Made by a program: the position numbers and the translations under genes
Assembly (NCBI GenBank): GCA_035553375.1
Contig: DATNCY010000187.1
Coordinates: 14,645-78,644 of the forward strand
Reading direction: 5' to 3'
Length of the DNA: 64,000 nt
DNA from: JAJPHU01 sp035553375
GTDB lineage: Bacteria > Planctomycetota > Planctomycetia > Gemmatales > Gemmataceae
Shown: piece after piece, positions 26,809 through 36,261 of the stretch
Layout of the letters: every line of letters starts with the position of its first letter
How positions within the stretch are numbered: the stretch's first letter is position 1
The notes under the pieces: generated by a model
What the model was told of the DNA's origin: nothing
Databases searched by the model: none
What the model saw: only the letters and a program-made list of their open reading frames with translations

Positions 26809-29646
26809 ATGAGCGACAACCCGTTGCGCGAATTGCAGTCGTTCGGTCAGAGTATCTGGCTAGATGCTCTCCCCCGTGGTCTGCTTCTCCGGGGAAGTCT
26901 GGAACGGTTCATCGACGAGGATGGCCTGAGCGGTGCCGCCTTCAATCTTTCCGTCCTCACGGCCGCCATCGCCGGCAGTCGCGATTACGACGAGGACATT
27001 CATGATCTCGCCTTTGAAGAGCGAAGTGCGCCGGACATTTACGCTACCCTCACGGTCGAGGATGCCCAGTATGCCGCCGACATCTTCTGGCCCGTCTACG
27101 ACCGCACACACGGGCACGACGGTTTCGTGAGCCTGCAAATCTCCCCTTATCTGACGGGCGATACCGAGGACGCCCTCGCCGAAGCTCGCCGACTGTGGGC
27201 ATTTCTGGATCGCCCCAACGTCATGATCCAGATGCCCGCCACGGCGGACGCTGTGCCGGTCATTCGGCATCTCATCGCCGACGGCATCAACGTCAACGCG
27301 ACCGCGCTTTTCTCCCTGTCGCGTTACCGCCAAGTGGCGGAGGCGTACCTCGCCGGCCTGGAAGCGCGTGCGGCGGCCGGCAAGTCGCTGGAAGCGATGG
27401 CGTCGGTGGCCGGCTTTTTCCTCGGCCGCATCGACGCCCTGATCGATCCCTTGCTTGAGCAGCGAATCGCGGCCGGTGGAACGGAAGCGGAAATCGCCGC
27501 GCGTCTGCAAGGCAAGACGGCGATCGCCACGGCACGCATGGCGTACCAGATTCACAAGGAGCTTTTCACGAGCGAGCGTTTCCGCAAGTTGGCCGAGCGC
27601 GGCGCGCGCGTCCAGCGGTTGCTGTGGACGCGCATCGGCGTCCGCAGCCCAAAGTTCGGCGACCTGATGTACATGGAAGCGCTCATCGGCCCACAAACGG
27701 TGAGCGCGTTGCCGTTGGCGACCCTGCACGCCTACCGCGAGCAGGGCGAACCGGCAGCGCGCGTGGAAGAGGAAGTGCCGGAAGCGCAGCATGTGTTGCA
27801 ATGCTTGCCCGAAGCGGGCATCGATCTGACGGCCATAACGGAGCGGTTGGAAGAAGAAGGCGTTCGCAAGTTCCGCGCGACATTCGAGCGGTTGCAGGCT
27901 GTCCTGGAGTCGAAGCGAACGACGGCCCTCCGCGAATCGATCAACCGCCAGACGTTCAGCCTCGCCGCCAGCCAGGACGCCGTCGGCGAACGCCTGAACG
28001 AGTTGGAACGCGAGGAGGTCAACGATCGTCTATGGCGTAAGGATGCCACGCTATGGACGGAGGATGCGGACAGTCAGGCGCGGATTCGCAAGGCGATGGG
28101 TTGGCTCCACATCGCCGAACACATGGAGGAACACGCCGATCGTCTGATGGCGTTCGCGGCGCGCGTTCGCGCGGCCGGCTTTCGCCGCGTCGTTCACATG
28201 GGCATGGGCGGCAGCAGTTCGGCGCCGCTGCTGTTCCAGGGAATCTTTCCGCCCGCGCCGCAGGGGCTGCCTCTGATCGTGCTGGATACGACCGATCCGG
28301 CCACCATCCTGCACGTCGAGCGGGCGGCGCCGCTGGAAGAGACGCTCTTCATCGTCGCCACCAAATCCGGCACCAGCGTGGAGACGATGGCGTTCGCCGA
28401 CTATTTTTATGCTCGCCTGCAAGCCATCAAGGGCGACCGCGCCGGCGAGAACTTCGTCGCCATCACCGATCCCGGCAAGCCTCTGGTTCAGCTGGCGCGC
28501 GACCGGCATTTCCGTGCCGTCTTCCTCAACGCCGCCGACATCGGCGGTCGTCACTCGGCGCTATCCTATTTTGGCCTGTTGCCCGCCGCGCTGTTGGGGG
28601 TCAATGTCAACGAATTGTTGCTGCGCGCGCGTCGCATGGCCCACGCCTGCGCCGCCTACGTGCCCGCGGCCGAATCGCCGGGCGTGGTACTCGGCGCCGT
28701 ACTTGGTGAACTGGCGCGAGCCGGACGCGACAAGGTGACGTTCCTTCTCTCGCGTTCCGTGGCCTCTTTGGGTGCCTGGCTGGAGCAATTGTTGGCCGAG
28801 AGTACCGGCGTCGAAGGCAAGGGATTGCTGCCGATCATCGGCGAACCGCTCGGCACTCCGATCGCGTATGGAGCGGATCGGTTGTTCGTCTTCATTCGCC
28901 ACAAAGGCAGTCCCGGCGACGATCCTTTCGACATCAGCGTATCGGGGTTACAGCAGACCGGCCATCCCGTCGTTATCATCCAGATCGACGACATTTTCGA
29001 TCTCAGTCAGGAACTATTTCGCTGGGAGATTGCCACGGCCATCGCCGGCTCGATTCTCGATGTCAATCCCTTCGATCACGCCACCATCCAGGAGAGCAAG
29101 GAGATTACCAATGAACTTCTGGGCGTGTTCGCCGCTCAGGGCCGGCTGCCGGAGGATAAACCGTCCTTGACCGAGGAGCCGCTGCGTTTCTACACACGCC
29201 ACGCCGTCACCAGCGCGAAGGAAACGCTTTCCCGCTTTCTGGCTCAAGCGTGGTCCGGCGACTACATTGCGTTGCTGGCGTATCTGACTGAGGAACCTGA
29301 AACCGAACGCGCCTTGCAAGCCCTTCGCATCCGTCTGCGCGATGGTCTGGAGCGTGCCACGACATTGGGTTATGGTCCTCGCTACCTGCACTCGACCGGC
29401 CAGTATCACAAGGGCGGTCCCAATACCGGCTTGTTTCTGCTGTTGACCGCCGACGATGCCGAGGACATCGCCATTCCAGGGCGGCCCTATTCGTTCGGCG
29501 TCCTCAAGCGTGCCCAGGCGCTGGGCGATTTGCGCGCTCTGGAAAAATACGATCGTCGCGTGCTGCGCATTCATCTGGGGGCGGATGTTCGCAAGGGCTT
29601 GGCGGCGCTGACGCGAATGGTGGAAGCGGTACTTGCGGAGAGGTGA
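26809..29646 (+). CDS. Bifunctional transaldolase/glucose-6-phosphate isomerase (transaldolase half degenerate)
   Basis: This 945-residue fusion has a transaldolase-like domain (residues about 1-370) and a phosphoglucose isomerase domain (about 430-940: HMGMGGSSSAPLLF, ATKSGTSVETM, STGQYHKGGPNTG). Pgi interconverts glucose-6-phosphate and fructose-6-phosphate. The transaldolase half keeps the family order but lacks key residues: the Schiff-base lysine of the KIPAT motif is Gln141 (MIQMPATADAVP), the catalytic Glu of LEVSPYL is Gln110 (LQISPYL), and the Ser of VASFF is Gly202 (VAGFF). Transaldolase activity is therefore doubtful, while the Pgi half looks intact. ATG 26809 follows GGGAGA. It seems to be a separate transcription unit ending at a strong hairpin. 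Confidence 0.88.
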   Translation: MSDNPLRELQSFGQSIWLDALPRGLLLRGSLERFIDEDGLSGAAFNLSVLTAAIAGSRDYDEDIHDLAFEERSAPDIYATLTVEDAQYAADIFWPVYDRTHGHDGFVSLQISPYLTGDTEDALAEARRLWAFLDRPNVMIQMPATADAVPVIRHLIADGINVNATALFSLSRYRQVAEAYLAGLEARAAAGKSLEAMASVAGFFLGRIDALIDPLLEQRIAAGGTEAEIAARLQGKTAIATARMAYQIHKELFTSERFRKLAERGARVQRLLWTRIGVRSPKFGDLMYMEALIGPQTVSALPLATLHAYREQGEPAARVEEEVPEAQHVLQCLPEAGIDLTAITERLEEEGVRKFRATFERLQAVLESKRTTALRESINRQTFSLAASQDAVGERLNELEREEVNDRLWRKDATLWTEDADSQARIRKAMGWLHIAEHMEEHADRLMAFAARVRAAGFRRVVHMGMGGSSSAPLLFQGIFPPAPQGLPLIVLDTTDPATILHVERAAPLEETLFIVATKSGTSVETMAFADYFYARLQAIKGDRAGENFVAITDPGKPLVQLARDRHFRAVFLNAADIGGRHSALSYFGLLPAALLGVNVNELLLRARRMAHACAAYVPAAESPGVVLGAVLGELARAGRDKVTFLLSRSVASLGAWLEQLLAESTGVEGKGLLPIIGEPLGTPIAYGADRLFVFIRHKGSPGDDPFDISVSGLQQTGHPVVIIQIDDIFDLSQELFRWEIATAIAGSILDVNPFDHATIQESKEITNELLGVFAAQGRLPEDKPSLTEEPLRFYTRHAVTSAKETLSRFLAQAWSGDYIALLAYLTEEPETERALQALRIRLRDGLERATTLGYGPRYLHSTGQYHKGGPNTGLFLLLTADDAEDIAIPGRPYSFGVLKRAQALGDLRALEKYDRRVLRIHLGADVRKGLAALTRMVEAVLAER

Positions 29647-29663
29647 ACAAAGCGAGGAATAAT

Positions 29664-29718
29664 TGCCCCTCGCATTTACGTTTCGCGGGACACAGGCGAA
29701 ACGTAAATGCGAGGGGCA
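29664..29718. terminator. Perfect 23-bp-arm palindrome between convergent genes
   Basis: Arms 29664-29686 and 29696-29718 (TGCCCCTCGCATTTACGTTT start) are exact reverse complements with a nine-base loop. It lies between tal-pgi (+) and the A2M gene (-), a position suited to a bidirectional terminator, although no U-tract follows. Confidence 0.7.
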
Positions 29719-29738
29719 CAAGCCAGCCGTGGCTCGGT

Positions 29739-32700
29739 TTATTCCGTTTTGGCCGCGATGCCCACTTTCAACGGCTCGATCCAGTGCTTGAGATCGGCGT
29801 TGTAGTACAGATACGCCCGGCTGGCGGGGCCGCTGTATTCACCCGGCACGCGGCAAATCAAGTCAATCGGCACCTCGATCTTCTGATCCGGAGCGAGGTC
29901 GCGCCAGTACAGCACCAACTCGCGGCCGCGAATCTCGAAGTAACTCAACAGCGGACGCTTGCCGTCCGTCGGCGGCAGCGTGTAATCCTTCAATTGCTTC
30001 ATATCCTCCGGGATCGTCAGACCACCGGGCAGACCGAGGATGGCCACCGTCATGCCCTGCCCCTTGCCGCTGGCATTTTCGACGCGGACATTCAACCGCA
30101 CCGTCTCGCCCTCCCGCGCTTGCACGCGGTCCAGCTTCGCCGCGAGTTTCACCGGGCACTTGTCGGCACTGACGGGCTGCCGCGTCTGATAGGTCCATGT
30201 CAGCGTGTATGGAAAGGCGTTTTTGCCGGTGATCTCGACGCGCACCGGGTTCTTGCCCGCTTTCAGCGTCGTCTCGGCGTTGGGCACGTTCAGCGTCAGC
30301 GGTTCGGTCGCGCCGGCCGCGAACGGCAGCGCCGCAGTCTGTTTCTCGCCGACGAAGAGACGCAACTCGCCCGCTTCCGGCGTCTTCTTGTTGGCCTTGG
30401 TGTACAGGATCAGCGCCTTCAGCGCCAGGATGGTCGATTGCGTCGAACCGAAGCCGCCGTAACCGCCGCGTTGTTGGCCGAGCCAGCGGATCGCCTTCTG
30501 TACGCTGCCGTTGAACTCGCCGGGGTTGGCCTTCAGCCAGCCCAGCATCGCCAGCGACGTTGTCTCAATCTGCAAGTCGCGGCCGCCGGAGCCGGTGATG
30601 CTCGTCTGCTCGGCATCGAGATGGCCGTCGGGTTTCTGCAACGCGACCACCTTCTTGAGAAGAACTGTAGCGTCGGCCGTCTTCGCCCGGTTGATAAGGC
30701 CATTGGCGACAAGCGAGAGGAAGTAAGGATCTTTTGACGTTCTCGCTTGCTCGCTGAGCGTATTCAGTTCCTTCGTGATGTCGTCGTCCTTACCGCCCTC
30801 GGTCAGTGCCCAGACGATGTAGGCGTTGGTGACGTGATCGGGAGCGCGGCCGAAGGTGTCGAGAGCGCGCGGATTGCGGGTAAAGCCGCCCTTGCCGTCG
30901 CGCTGACGGAGCAGATATTCCTGCGTGCGTTTCATCATGGCCGGATCGACCTCATGAACCTTGGCCATGTCGCGGAACTCCATCAGACCATACGCCGTCA
31001 GCGCCTCGTGAGCCGGAGCGGTGCCGCCGAACCACTCGTAGCCTTCCTTTGTCCGCTTGGCGGGGTTCGTACACTCGAACGAGGTTAGTTTCTGATAGCC
31101 ACGGTCGAGCAGTTCACGAGCGCGGCGTTCAACGGCCGGCTTCGTCTGATCGCTCTCCTTGAGGTATTGCAAGATGAGCAGGTTCGGATAGTTGCTCGTC
31201 GAGGTTTGCTCGAAGCAGCCGCACGGCTCGCGCAGCAGCGATTCCAGACCCTTTTGCAGATCGGCCAGCGTGGACGGGTAAACCTGAACCTGACATTTCA
31301 GAGTGCCCATGATCCATGTTTCGGGCAGCACGACCTCCGTTGTCGCCGACTTCTCCAATAGATCGCTGTGCGAGCCGACCACGGGGAAGCCTTCGGGCAC
31401 GATACGGAAACTCGTGCGCACACTGTCAGCGGGGAAACCATCGGCCTTGCCGGTGAAATTGAGCGTGGCGGTGCCCTCCTGAACCGTCGGCTGGAAACGA
31501 TAGAGTTTGCGGATCGCTGCCTCGGCCGGCACCGACACGTTCGCCGCCCCCCTCACCCTGCCCTCTCCCCCTTCAGGGGGAGAGGGTTGGGGTGAGGGGG
31601 TGAGCGACAAGTTAGCGTGTTCGGTGACGGATACGTGGGCGGTGCGTGTTTCGCTGGTGTTGTTAGCGACGGCGAGGGCGATGTCGATCTTATCGCCGGC
31701 CGTCACTTCCAACGGCGTGCGCGGCTGCACGGTGAACGGCAGACGCGAGGTAAGCGTTTGCGCGGCCGAACCGAGGCGGCCGTCCAGCGTGTGCGCGAAA
31801 GCCGTTACCTCGAAGGCGCCCAGCGAATCGCACAGGTCGAACGATACTTCGCCCTTGCCGCCGTCCAGCACAAGGACGGGGTGCCAATACAGCGTCTCGG
31901 CGAAATCGTAGCGCACCTCGGCGGGGCCGCTGGCTCGCGGATGCGCGAACACCCGTACCGGCATGGCCGACCAAACAATTTGCTTCCTCTGCCTTTTTTC
32001 CATTTCCTTGCGAGCATCGGCTTGGCCGTCCGCCCTATCCATCATGAACCGGCGCCCGGCGCCTCCACCCGCCATCGGCGCGGCCGGCATTATGCCGCCT
32101 CTCATCATGCCCGGCTTCTCGACGCGATCGGCTTTTTTCATAGCCTGCGGCGCGGCATGTATTAGTCCGAACACGGCGTTCGCATCCTTCTGTTTTTCCA
32201 ATCCACGGAACTGCTCCCGCTTGGCCCTATCGTTGGCTTTTCCCTCGGCCAACTTTCCGGCCGGCATGCCCTGGCTTTTATCGGCCATGCCCGGCAACCG
32301 GGGCGGCACAGCAGCGGGCCTGACAGCCTTCTGGGGCATTTTGGCATCGGCTGCGGGAGCCATCGCCGCTCGATCTCTCAACTCCTTTTTTTCCTCGACC
32401 GCGCCGGCCTCACGAGTTGCCTCCTCATCTCGCATCGCTCCCTCAGCAACGGTCGCATGGGATTGCTTCCCCTGAGCGATTTGCCGATTGTCCTGCGCTG
32501 GCGGCGCGATCTCCCAATTCGCCTTGACCAACAGGACGACAGCGACGGCACAGGCGACCGTCGCAGCGTAGTACGGCAGGGCGCGGACGAGTTTGCGGAA
32601 CAATCCCAGAATCAGACAGATGAGGGCCGCCAGAACCAGCAACGCCCCCAGCACCGGAGCGCCCACGAATCTCGCTCGGTTGATGAAGTGGTCGTAGTCC

Positions 32701-35351
32701 GCCAATTGGACCAACGCCGCGCGATACTCCTGATCCGCGCGAGCATCTTCTTCCGCCTTGCCGGCCTGCGTCGCTTGCGCTTTCAACTCGGTGGTCCGGC
32801 TCGCATACTCCGCATCGACACGCGCCAACTCCTGCTCGGTCAGGTCGGTCATGCGCGGTTGCGATTGACCGCTCACCAGTAAGAGACGTTCGGCCTCCTC
32901 TTTCTGTTCGTTCAGGAATTTTCCTGGATTCTGCTCGGCAAAGCGTCGCCAGCCTTGTGTGCCCAACAACAAATCGAGCGCCTCGGCCGCTTGAGGATGC
33001 GAGCCAAGCAGGAAGTCGGCGTACTCCAAATCCTCGGGGCGACGCACTTCGGTCGTCAGCAGGAAATGCGCCGGCATGCTACGCAAGGTCTTGTCGTCGG
33101 CCAGCGTCACGACGCTTTTATCAACCACGCGCAACAGTACCACGGCGGGAGCCGGTTCGCCCTTCTCCGTCTTCGCTTCAATACCGAGTTTCACGGTTTG
33201 TCGCGGTACATACGTTTTCTGATCGGGCTGCAAAGCGATCTGCACGCGCTCGGCGGGTTGGCGATAGATGAGCCGTTCGGCCACCGGCCGCAGTGTTCGC
33301 CGCGCATCGCCGGGCAGCACTTCAAAGACCGTCACCCGGCATACGCCACCCGCGCCGCTCGTCGGCGTCAGCACCGCATGCGCCTCATCGCCGACGAAGT
33401 GAATCTGGCTCAACTCCGTCGAATCGAGTAGCCTGCCTCGGCAGTACGCCCCGACCATCAGCGCGCGTTTCGCCGTGCTGCGCACCGTCACCGGGATCGC
33501 CTCGTTCGCGCCGACGACGCCTTGCGAAATGCTCAGCACGACACCATCCGGCTTTACGTCCGGCAGTTGGTAGCGTTGCGTGACGCCGACCGGCGACTCG
33601 ACTCTCAACTCGTATTTATGTCCGCTTTGTGGCTTGAACTCGAAGCGCCCCATACCCTGGTTCAGTTCGGGAGTCTTTTCGCTCGCCAGCGTTTCAACTG
33701 TCACACCCAGCGGCTTGCCATCCTCAAGCAGTTGCCCCCGTAAGTCGGCGGGCTTGCCGAGCGTGCTGCGCACCTGGAAATACACGCGGTTGCGCAGTCC
33801 CGCCACAAGATCGCCGCCCTCGGGGCTGAACTCCACATCCAGCTTCTTCAGCACGATGGGCAGAGGCCGAACGATCGTATCCGGCATGGCCGCATCCGCG
33901 AAGTTCACGGCCAGAGTACCCAAACCTCGCTCGATGTCCTTCGGCAATCGGAAGCGGACGTTGACCGCGCCGGCGTCATCGGTTTGGAAGTTAAACGCCT
34001 CGCGGCTGTCCTCGCCGTGCGCTCCGTATTGCTTGCCGTCGATGGTGACGGTGGCCTGGGCGCGGCAATTTTTCACCGGCCGGCCATCGAGATACTTCGC
34101 CTTGCAGCGGGCCGTAACCTCGTCGCCGGGGCCATAGGATTTGCGGCTGAAATCCAGCTCTTTGTTGAGGTTTGGCCGGTTGTACTTGTTGACGAGAAAC
34201 TTGCGCCGCTGTTCGGGGAAGCGCTGATTGACCTCGCGCACCGTCAGCGAATACTCGCCGCCGCCCCAGCCCTCTTCGAGCGCGAACGCTCCCGTGCCGA
34301 TGCCGCGCAACGGCTTCTGGTCTGGCCCAAGCATTTCCTGACGAGCGTCCTTCCCTGCTTCATACAGAGCCGTCTTGCCTTGCGTGACGATGCGCTGCTG
34401 CCCCCCGGGAATCGTCAGGACGTACTGCACATGCAGTTCCTGCTCGGCTGGCTTGAGGCTGAATCGATCCAGCGTCAGCGAGCGGAAATAGACCGTCTCG
34501 CCCAGCTGGTACATCGGCTTATCCATCTCCAAATGCGTGACATAAACGGGTGAGGCCAACTGCATCTCCTCGCGCAGATCGACCTGAGAGCCATTATCGC
34601 GGGAAGCGGACACCTCCAGGGTCGGCTGGCTACCGGGACGCACCTTCAAATCCGCCGGCAACGTGAGACGATAGACGCCCGGTATCGCACGCGCGACTTC
34701 GATGGGTTTGCCCACCGGCTGACCGTGATCCTTCACTTGCACCGACACCTTTGCCGGCGTCGGTTGTCCGTTGAGGTTGGTCGTGAAAATCTGGTAGTCC
34801 GTCGGCGCGCCGACGCGCATCGTCGCCGGACCTTGTACCTTCACCTGAAGCTGCGTGGCACGCTGCGCCGCGTGGATGGCCTCGATCCGTTCTTTCTTTT
34901 CCACCACCGCCTGCGCCATTTGCGCCTGAGCGTCGGCACGATTCTTTTTCGCTTCAGCGATGCGTGCCTCGCCCTGTGTTACAACCTGCTCGGTGCGCAG
35001 GTAATCGCGGCCATACCAGACCGTGGGAGCGGCGGCACCCAACATCAGCAGGATGGCGGCGGCAGCAACCACCCGCTTAGCGGGAAATCCGAAACGAGGA
35101 AAGGTCTTTCGGATTTCGGATTTCGGATTTCGGATTTCCCGCGAAGCGGGAGGAGCCGTGAAGCGCACGTCGGGAAAGTCCATCTTGGCGGCTGTCGCCA
35201 GGAGTTGCTGCTGCGCCTTCGCCTTGACCATCTCGGCCTGACAAGCCGGGCAATCGTTCAGATGGACCATCAGCGCCTGCCGCTCGTCACCTTCGAGCAG
35301 ATCGTAGAGATATTCGAGCATCTGGGCGCGGCAGGTTTCGCAACTGAGCAT
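29739..35351 (-). CDS. Zinc-finger (anti-sigma-like) alpha-2-macroglobulin family protein
   Basis: This 1870-residue protein begins with a zf-HC2 anti-sigma-type zinc finger (CETCRAQM, then HLNDCPAC, the HxxxCxxC pattern), followed by a membrane helix near residues 100-115. The large exported part has MG-type domains (for example YVTHLEMDKPMYQLGETVYF near 270) and an alpha-2-macroglobulin thioester domain with CGCFEQ at residues 1377-1382, where Cys1379 and Gln1382 fit the CxEQ thioester. Two further helices occur near 890-945. It directly follows an ECF sigma gene, so the N-terminus probably tethers that sigma factor. Bacterial A2Ms trap proteases. Two palindromic repeats are translated within the gene (see 31547 and 35072). 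GGAG precedes ATG 35351. Confidence 0.88.
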   Translation of the reverse strand: MLSCETCRAQMLEYLYDLLEGDERQALMVHLNDCPACQAEMVKAKAQQQLLATAAKMDFPDVRFTAPPASREIRNPKSEIRKTFPRFGFPAKRVVAAAAILLMLGAAAPTVWYGRDYLRTEQVVTQGEARIAEAKKNRADAQAQMAQAVVEKKERIEAIHAAQRATQLQVKVQGPATMRVGAPTDYQIFTTNLNGQPTPAKVSVQVKDHGQPVGKPIEVARAIPGVYRLTLPADLKVRPGSQPTLEVSASRDNGSQVDLREEMQLASPVYVTHLEMDKPMYQLGETVYFRSLTLDRFSLKPAEQELHVQYVLTIPGGQQRIVTQGKTALYEAGKDARQEMLGPDQKPLRGIGTGAFALEEGWGGGEYSLTVREVNQRFPEQRRKFLVNKYNRPNLNKELDFSRKSYGPGDEVTARCKAKYLDGRPVKNCRAQATVTIDGKQYGAHGEDSREAFNFQTDDAGAVNVRFRLPKDIERGLGTLAVNFADAAMPDTIVRPLPIVLKKLDVEFSPEGGDLVAGLRNRVYFQVRSTLGKPADLRGQLLEDGKPLGVTVETLASEKTPELNQGMGRFEFKPQSGHKYELRVESPVGVTQRYQLPDVKPDGVVLSISQGVVGANEAIPVTVRSTAKRALMVGAYCRGRLLDSTELSQIHFVGDEAHAVLTPTSGAGGVCRVTVFEVLPGDARRTLRPVAERLIYRQPAERVQIALQPDQKTYVPRQTVKLGIEAKTEKGEPAPAVVLLRVVDKSVVTLADDKTLRSMPAHFLLTTEVRRPEDLEYADFLLGSHPQAAEALDLLLGTQGWRRFAEQNPGKFLNEQKEEAERLLLVSGQSQPRMTDLTEQELARVDAEYASRTTELKAQATQAGKAEEDARADQEYRAALVQLADYDHFINRARFVGAPVLGALLVLAALICLILGLFRKLVRALPYYAATVACAVAVVLLVKANWEIAPPAQDNRQIAQGKQSHATVAEGAMRDEEATREAGAVEEKKELRDRAAMAPAADAKMPQKAVRPAAVPPRLPGMADKSQGMPAGKLAEGKANDRAKREQFRGLEKQKDANAVFGLIHAAPQAMKKADRVEKPGMMRGGIMPAAPMAGGGAGRRFMMDRADGQADARKEMEKRQRKQIVWSAMPVRVFAHPRASGPAEVRYDFAETLYWHPVLVLDGGKGEVSFDLCDSLGAFEVTAFAHTLDGRLGSAAQTLTSRLPFTVQPRTPLEVTAGDKIDIALAVANNTSETRTAHVSVTEHANLSLTPSPQPSPPEGGEGRVRGAANVSVPAEAAIRKLYRFQPTVQEGTATLNFTGKADGFPADSVRTSFRIVPEGFPVVGSHSDLLEKSATTEVVLPETWIMGTLKCQVQVYPSTLADLQKGLESLLREPCGCFEQTSTSNYPNLLILQYLKESDQTKPAVERRARELLDRGYQKLTSFECTNPAKRTKEGYEWFGGTAPAHEALTAYGLMEFRDMAKVHEVDPAMMKRTQEYLLRQRDGKGGFTRNPRALDTFGRAPDHVTNAYIVWALTEGGKDDDITKELNTLSEQARTSKDPYFLSLVANGLINRAKTADATVLLKKVVALQKPDGHLDAEQTSITGSGGRDLQIETTSLAMLGWLKANPGEFNGSVQKAIRWLGQQRGGYGGFGSTQSTILALKALILYTKANKKTPEAGELRLFVGEKQTAALPFAAGATEPLTLNVPNAETTLKAGKNPVRVEITGKNAFPYTLTWTYQTRQPVSADKCPVKLAAKLDRVQAREGETVRLNVRVENASGKGQGMTVAILGLPGGLTIPEDMKQLKDYTLPPTDGKRPLLSYFEIRGRELVLYWRDLAPDQKIEVPIDLICRVPGEYSGPASRAYLYYNADLKHWIEPLKVGIAAKTE
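31547..31600. repeat. Palindromic repeat inside the A2M coding sequence
   Basis: A C-rich arm (from about 31547) and a G-rich arm (to about 31600) pair around CTTCAG. The element is translated in frame as a Pro/Gly/Glu-rich stretch (LTPSPQPSPPEGGEG) that interrupts an otherwise beta-rich region. Confidence 0.8.
35072..35150. repeat. Palindromic repeat inside the A2M coding sequence, N-terminal
   Basis: Arms 35072-35094 and 35128-35150 are reverse complements except near the turn (CCCGCTTAGCGGGAAATCCG); between them lie tandem GGATTTC units. It is translated in frame as REIRNPKSEIRKTFPRFGFP, between the zinc finger and the membrane helix. Confidence 0.85.
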
Positions 35352-35420
35352 GGTATACTCCGGTCACCTCTCTACGAGAGGGAATAAAAGCCGGGTCTGG
35401 GGGATCACATCAACGGAGTT

Positions 35421-35975
35421 TCAAGCTAGAATTTTGCGTAGTTTCTGGAGGGCGGAACGCATCTGCGTCTTGACCGTGCCCACCGGCCGATCGTACAGTT
35501 CGGCGATTTGCTCATAGGTCAATTCGCCGTTTTGCCGCAGGAGAAAAACCTCTTTTTCCTCGGGGCGCAGATGCAAGAGAGCCTCGCGCAGTTGGTGCAA
35601 ACTTTCTTGCTCTTCCAATCCGGCCAGTGGCGAAACGTGTTCCGTCATCGGCATGACATCGGCCCCCAGAAGCGGTTTGACCCGGCGACGCCAGGCACTG
35701 CGTTGCAGATCCTTGGCGGCGTTTAGTCCCACGCGGAAGATCCAGGCCCGCAGGTTATTCACCTCAGGCAAACCTTCCTGCGTTCGCCAGCAGCGCAGGA
35801 ACGCCTCTTGCGCCACGTCCTGGGCATCTTCCGCGTTGCCCAGGATGAAACAAAGGGTACTGACCAGCTCGTCACGCAGGTCCGTGAAGGTGCGCAGCAG
35901 GATGTCGCCGGTGTTCGGCTGCACGGCATCATTCATTTTCGGCTGGACACACGCCCGCGTGGCAGGTCTGCTCAT
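35421..35975 (-). CDS. ECF-type RNA polymerase sigma factor
   Basis: This 184-residue sigma-70-family factor contains region 2 (DELVSTLCFILGNAEDAQDVAQEAFLRCWR, residues about 33-65, read in two parts) and region 4 (EKEVFLLRQNGELTYEQIAE then GTVKTQMRSALQKLRKIL). There is no region 1.1 or 3, as expected for an ECF factor. ATG 35975 follows AAGGG at seven bases; an in-frame ATG at 35936 is possible. The next gene, 69 bp downstream on the same strand, starts with a zinc-finger anti-sigma domain, the usual partner arrangement. Regulation by release from that membrane protein is inferred. Confidence 0.93.
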   Translation of the reverse strand: MSRPATRACVQPKMNDAVQPNTGDILLRTFTDLRDELVSTLCFILGNAEDAQDVAQEAFLRCWRTQEGLPEVNNLRAWIFRVGLNAAKDLQRSAWRRRVKPLLGADVMPMTEHVSPLAGLEEQESLHQLREALLHLRPEEKEVFLLRQNGELTYEQIAELYDRPVGTVKTQMRSALQKLRKILA

Positions 35976-36023
35976 ACCGTCACCCTTATAGACGAGGATT
36001 GGGGTGTGCCGGATTGCTAAGAA

Positions 36024-36102
36024 ATGCAGTTTTCAGTGTTCAGTTTTCAGTGTTCAGTCAGCTATTTACTGAACACTGAAAACTGAACACTGAAAACTGC
36101 AT
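36024..36102. repeat. Perfect 35-bp-arm palindrome with tandem-unit arms
   Basis: Arms 36024-36058 and 36068-36102 are exact reverse complements around a nine-base loop. Each arm holds two copies of a 14-base unit (AGTTTTCAGTGTTC). It lies in the 286-bp divergent gap between the sigma gene (-) and the giant membrane protein gene (+), where no other feature is seen. Confidence 0.95.
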
Positions 36103-36261
36103 GGAGATTGATTGCCTCAGCCTAGCGGGCGGTACGGGCACGGACAAGTCGATTCCTTTCCGCCGGCGTGACACTAGGGCCGCCGGCGTGCCTTTACCTC
36201 GGAGCCGCTTGGCGCTCAGCGCTAAACCGCCAGGATTCCCGCGTTCGCCTGGAGCCGCTGC

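Noticed and set aside
26860..27801. Minus-strand open frame of 313 codons
   Set aside because: Antisense to the transaldolase part of the Tal-Pgi gene.
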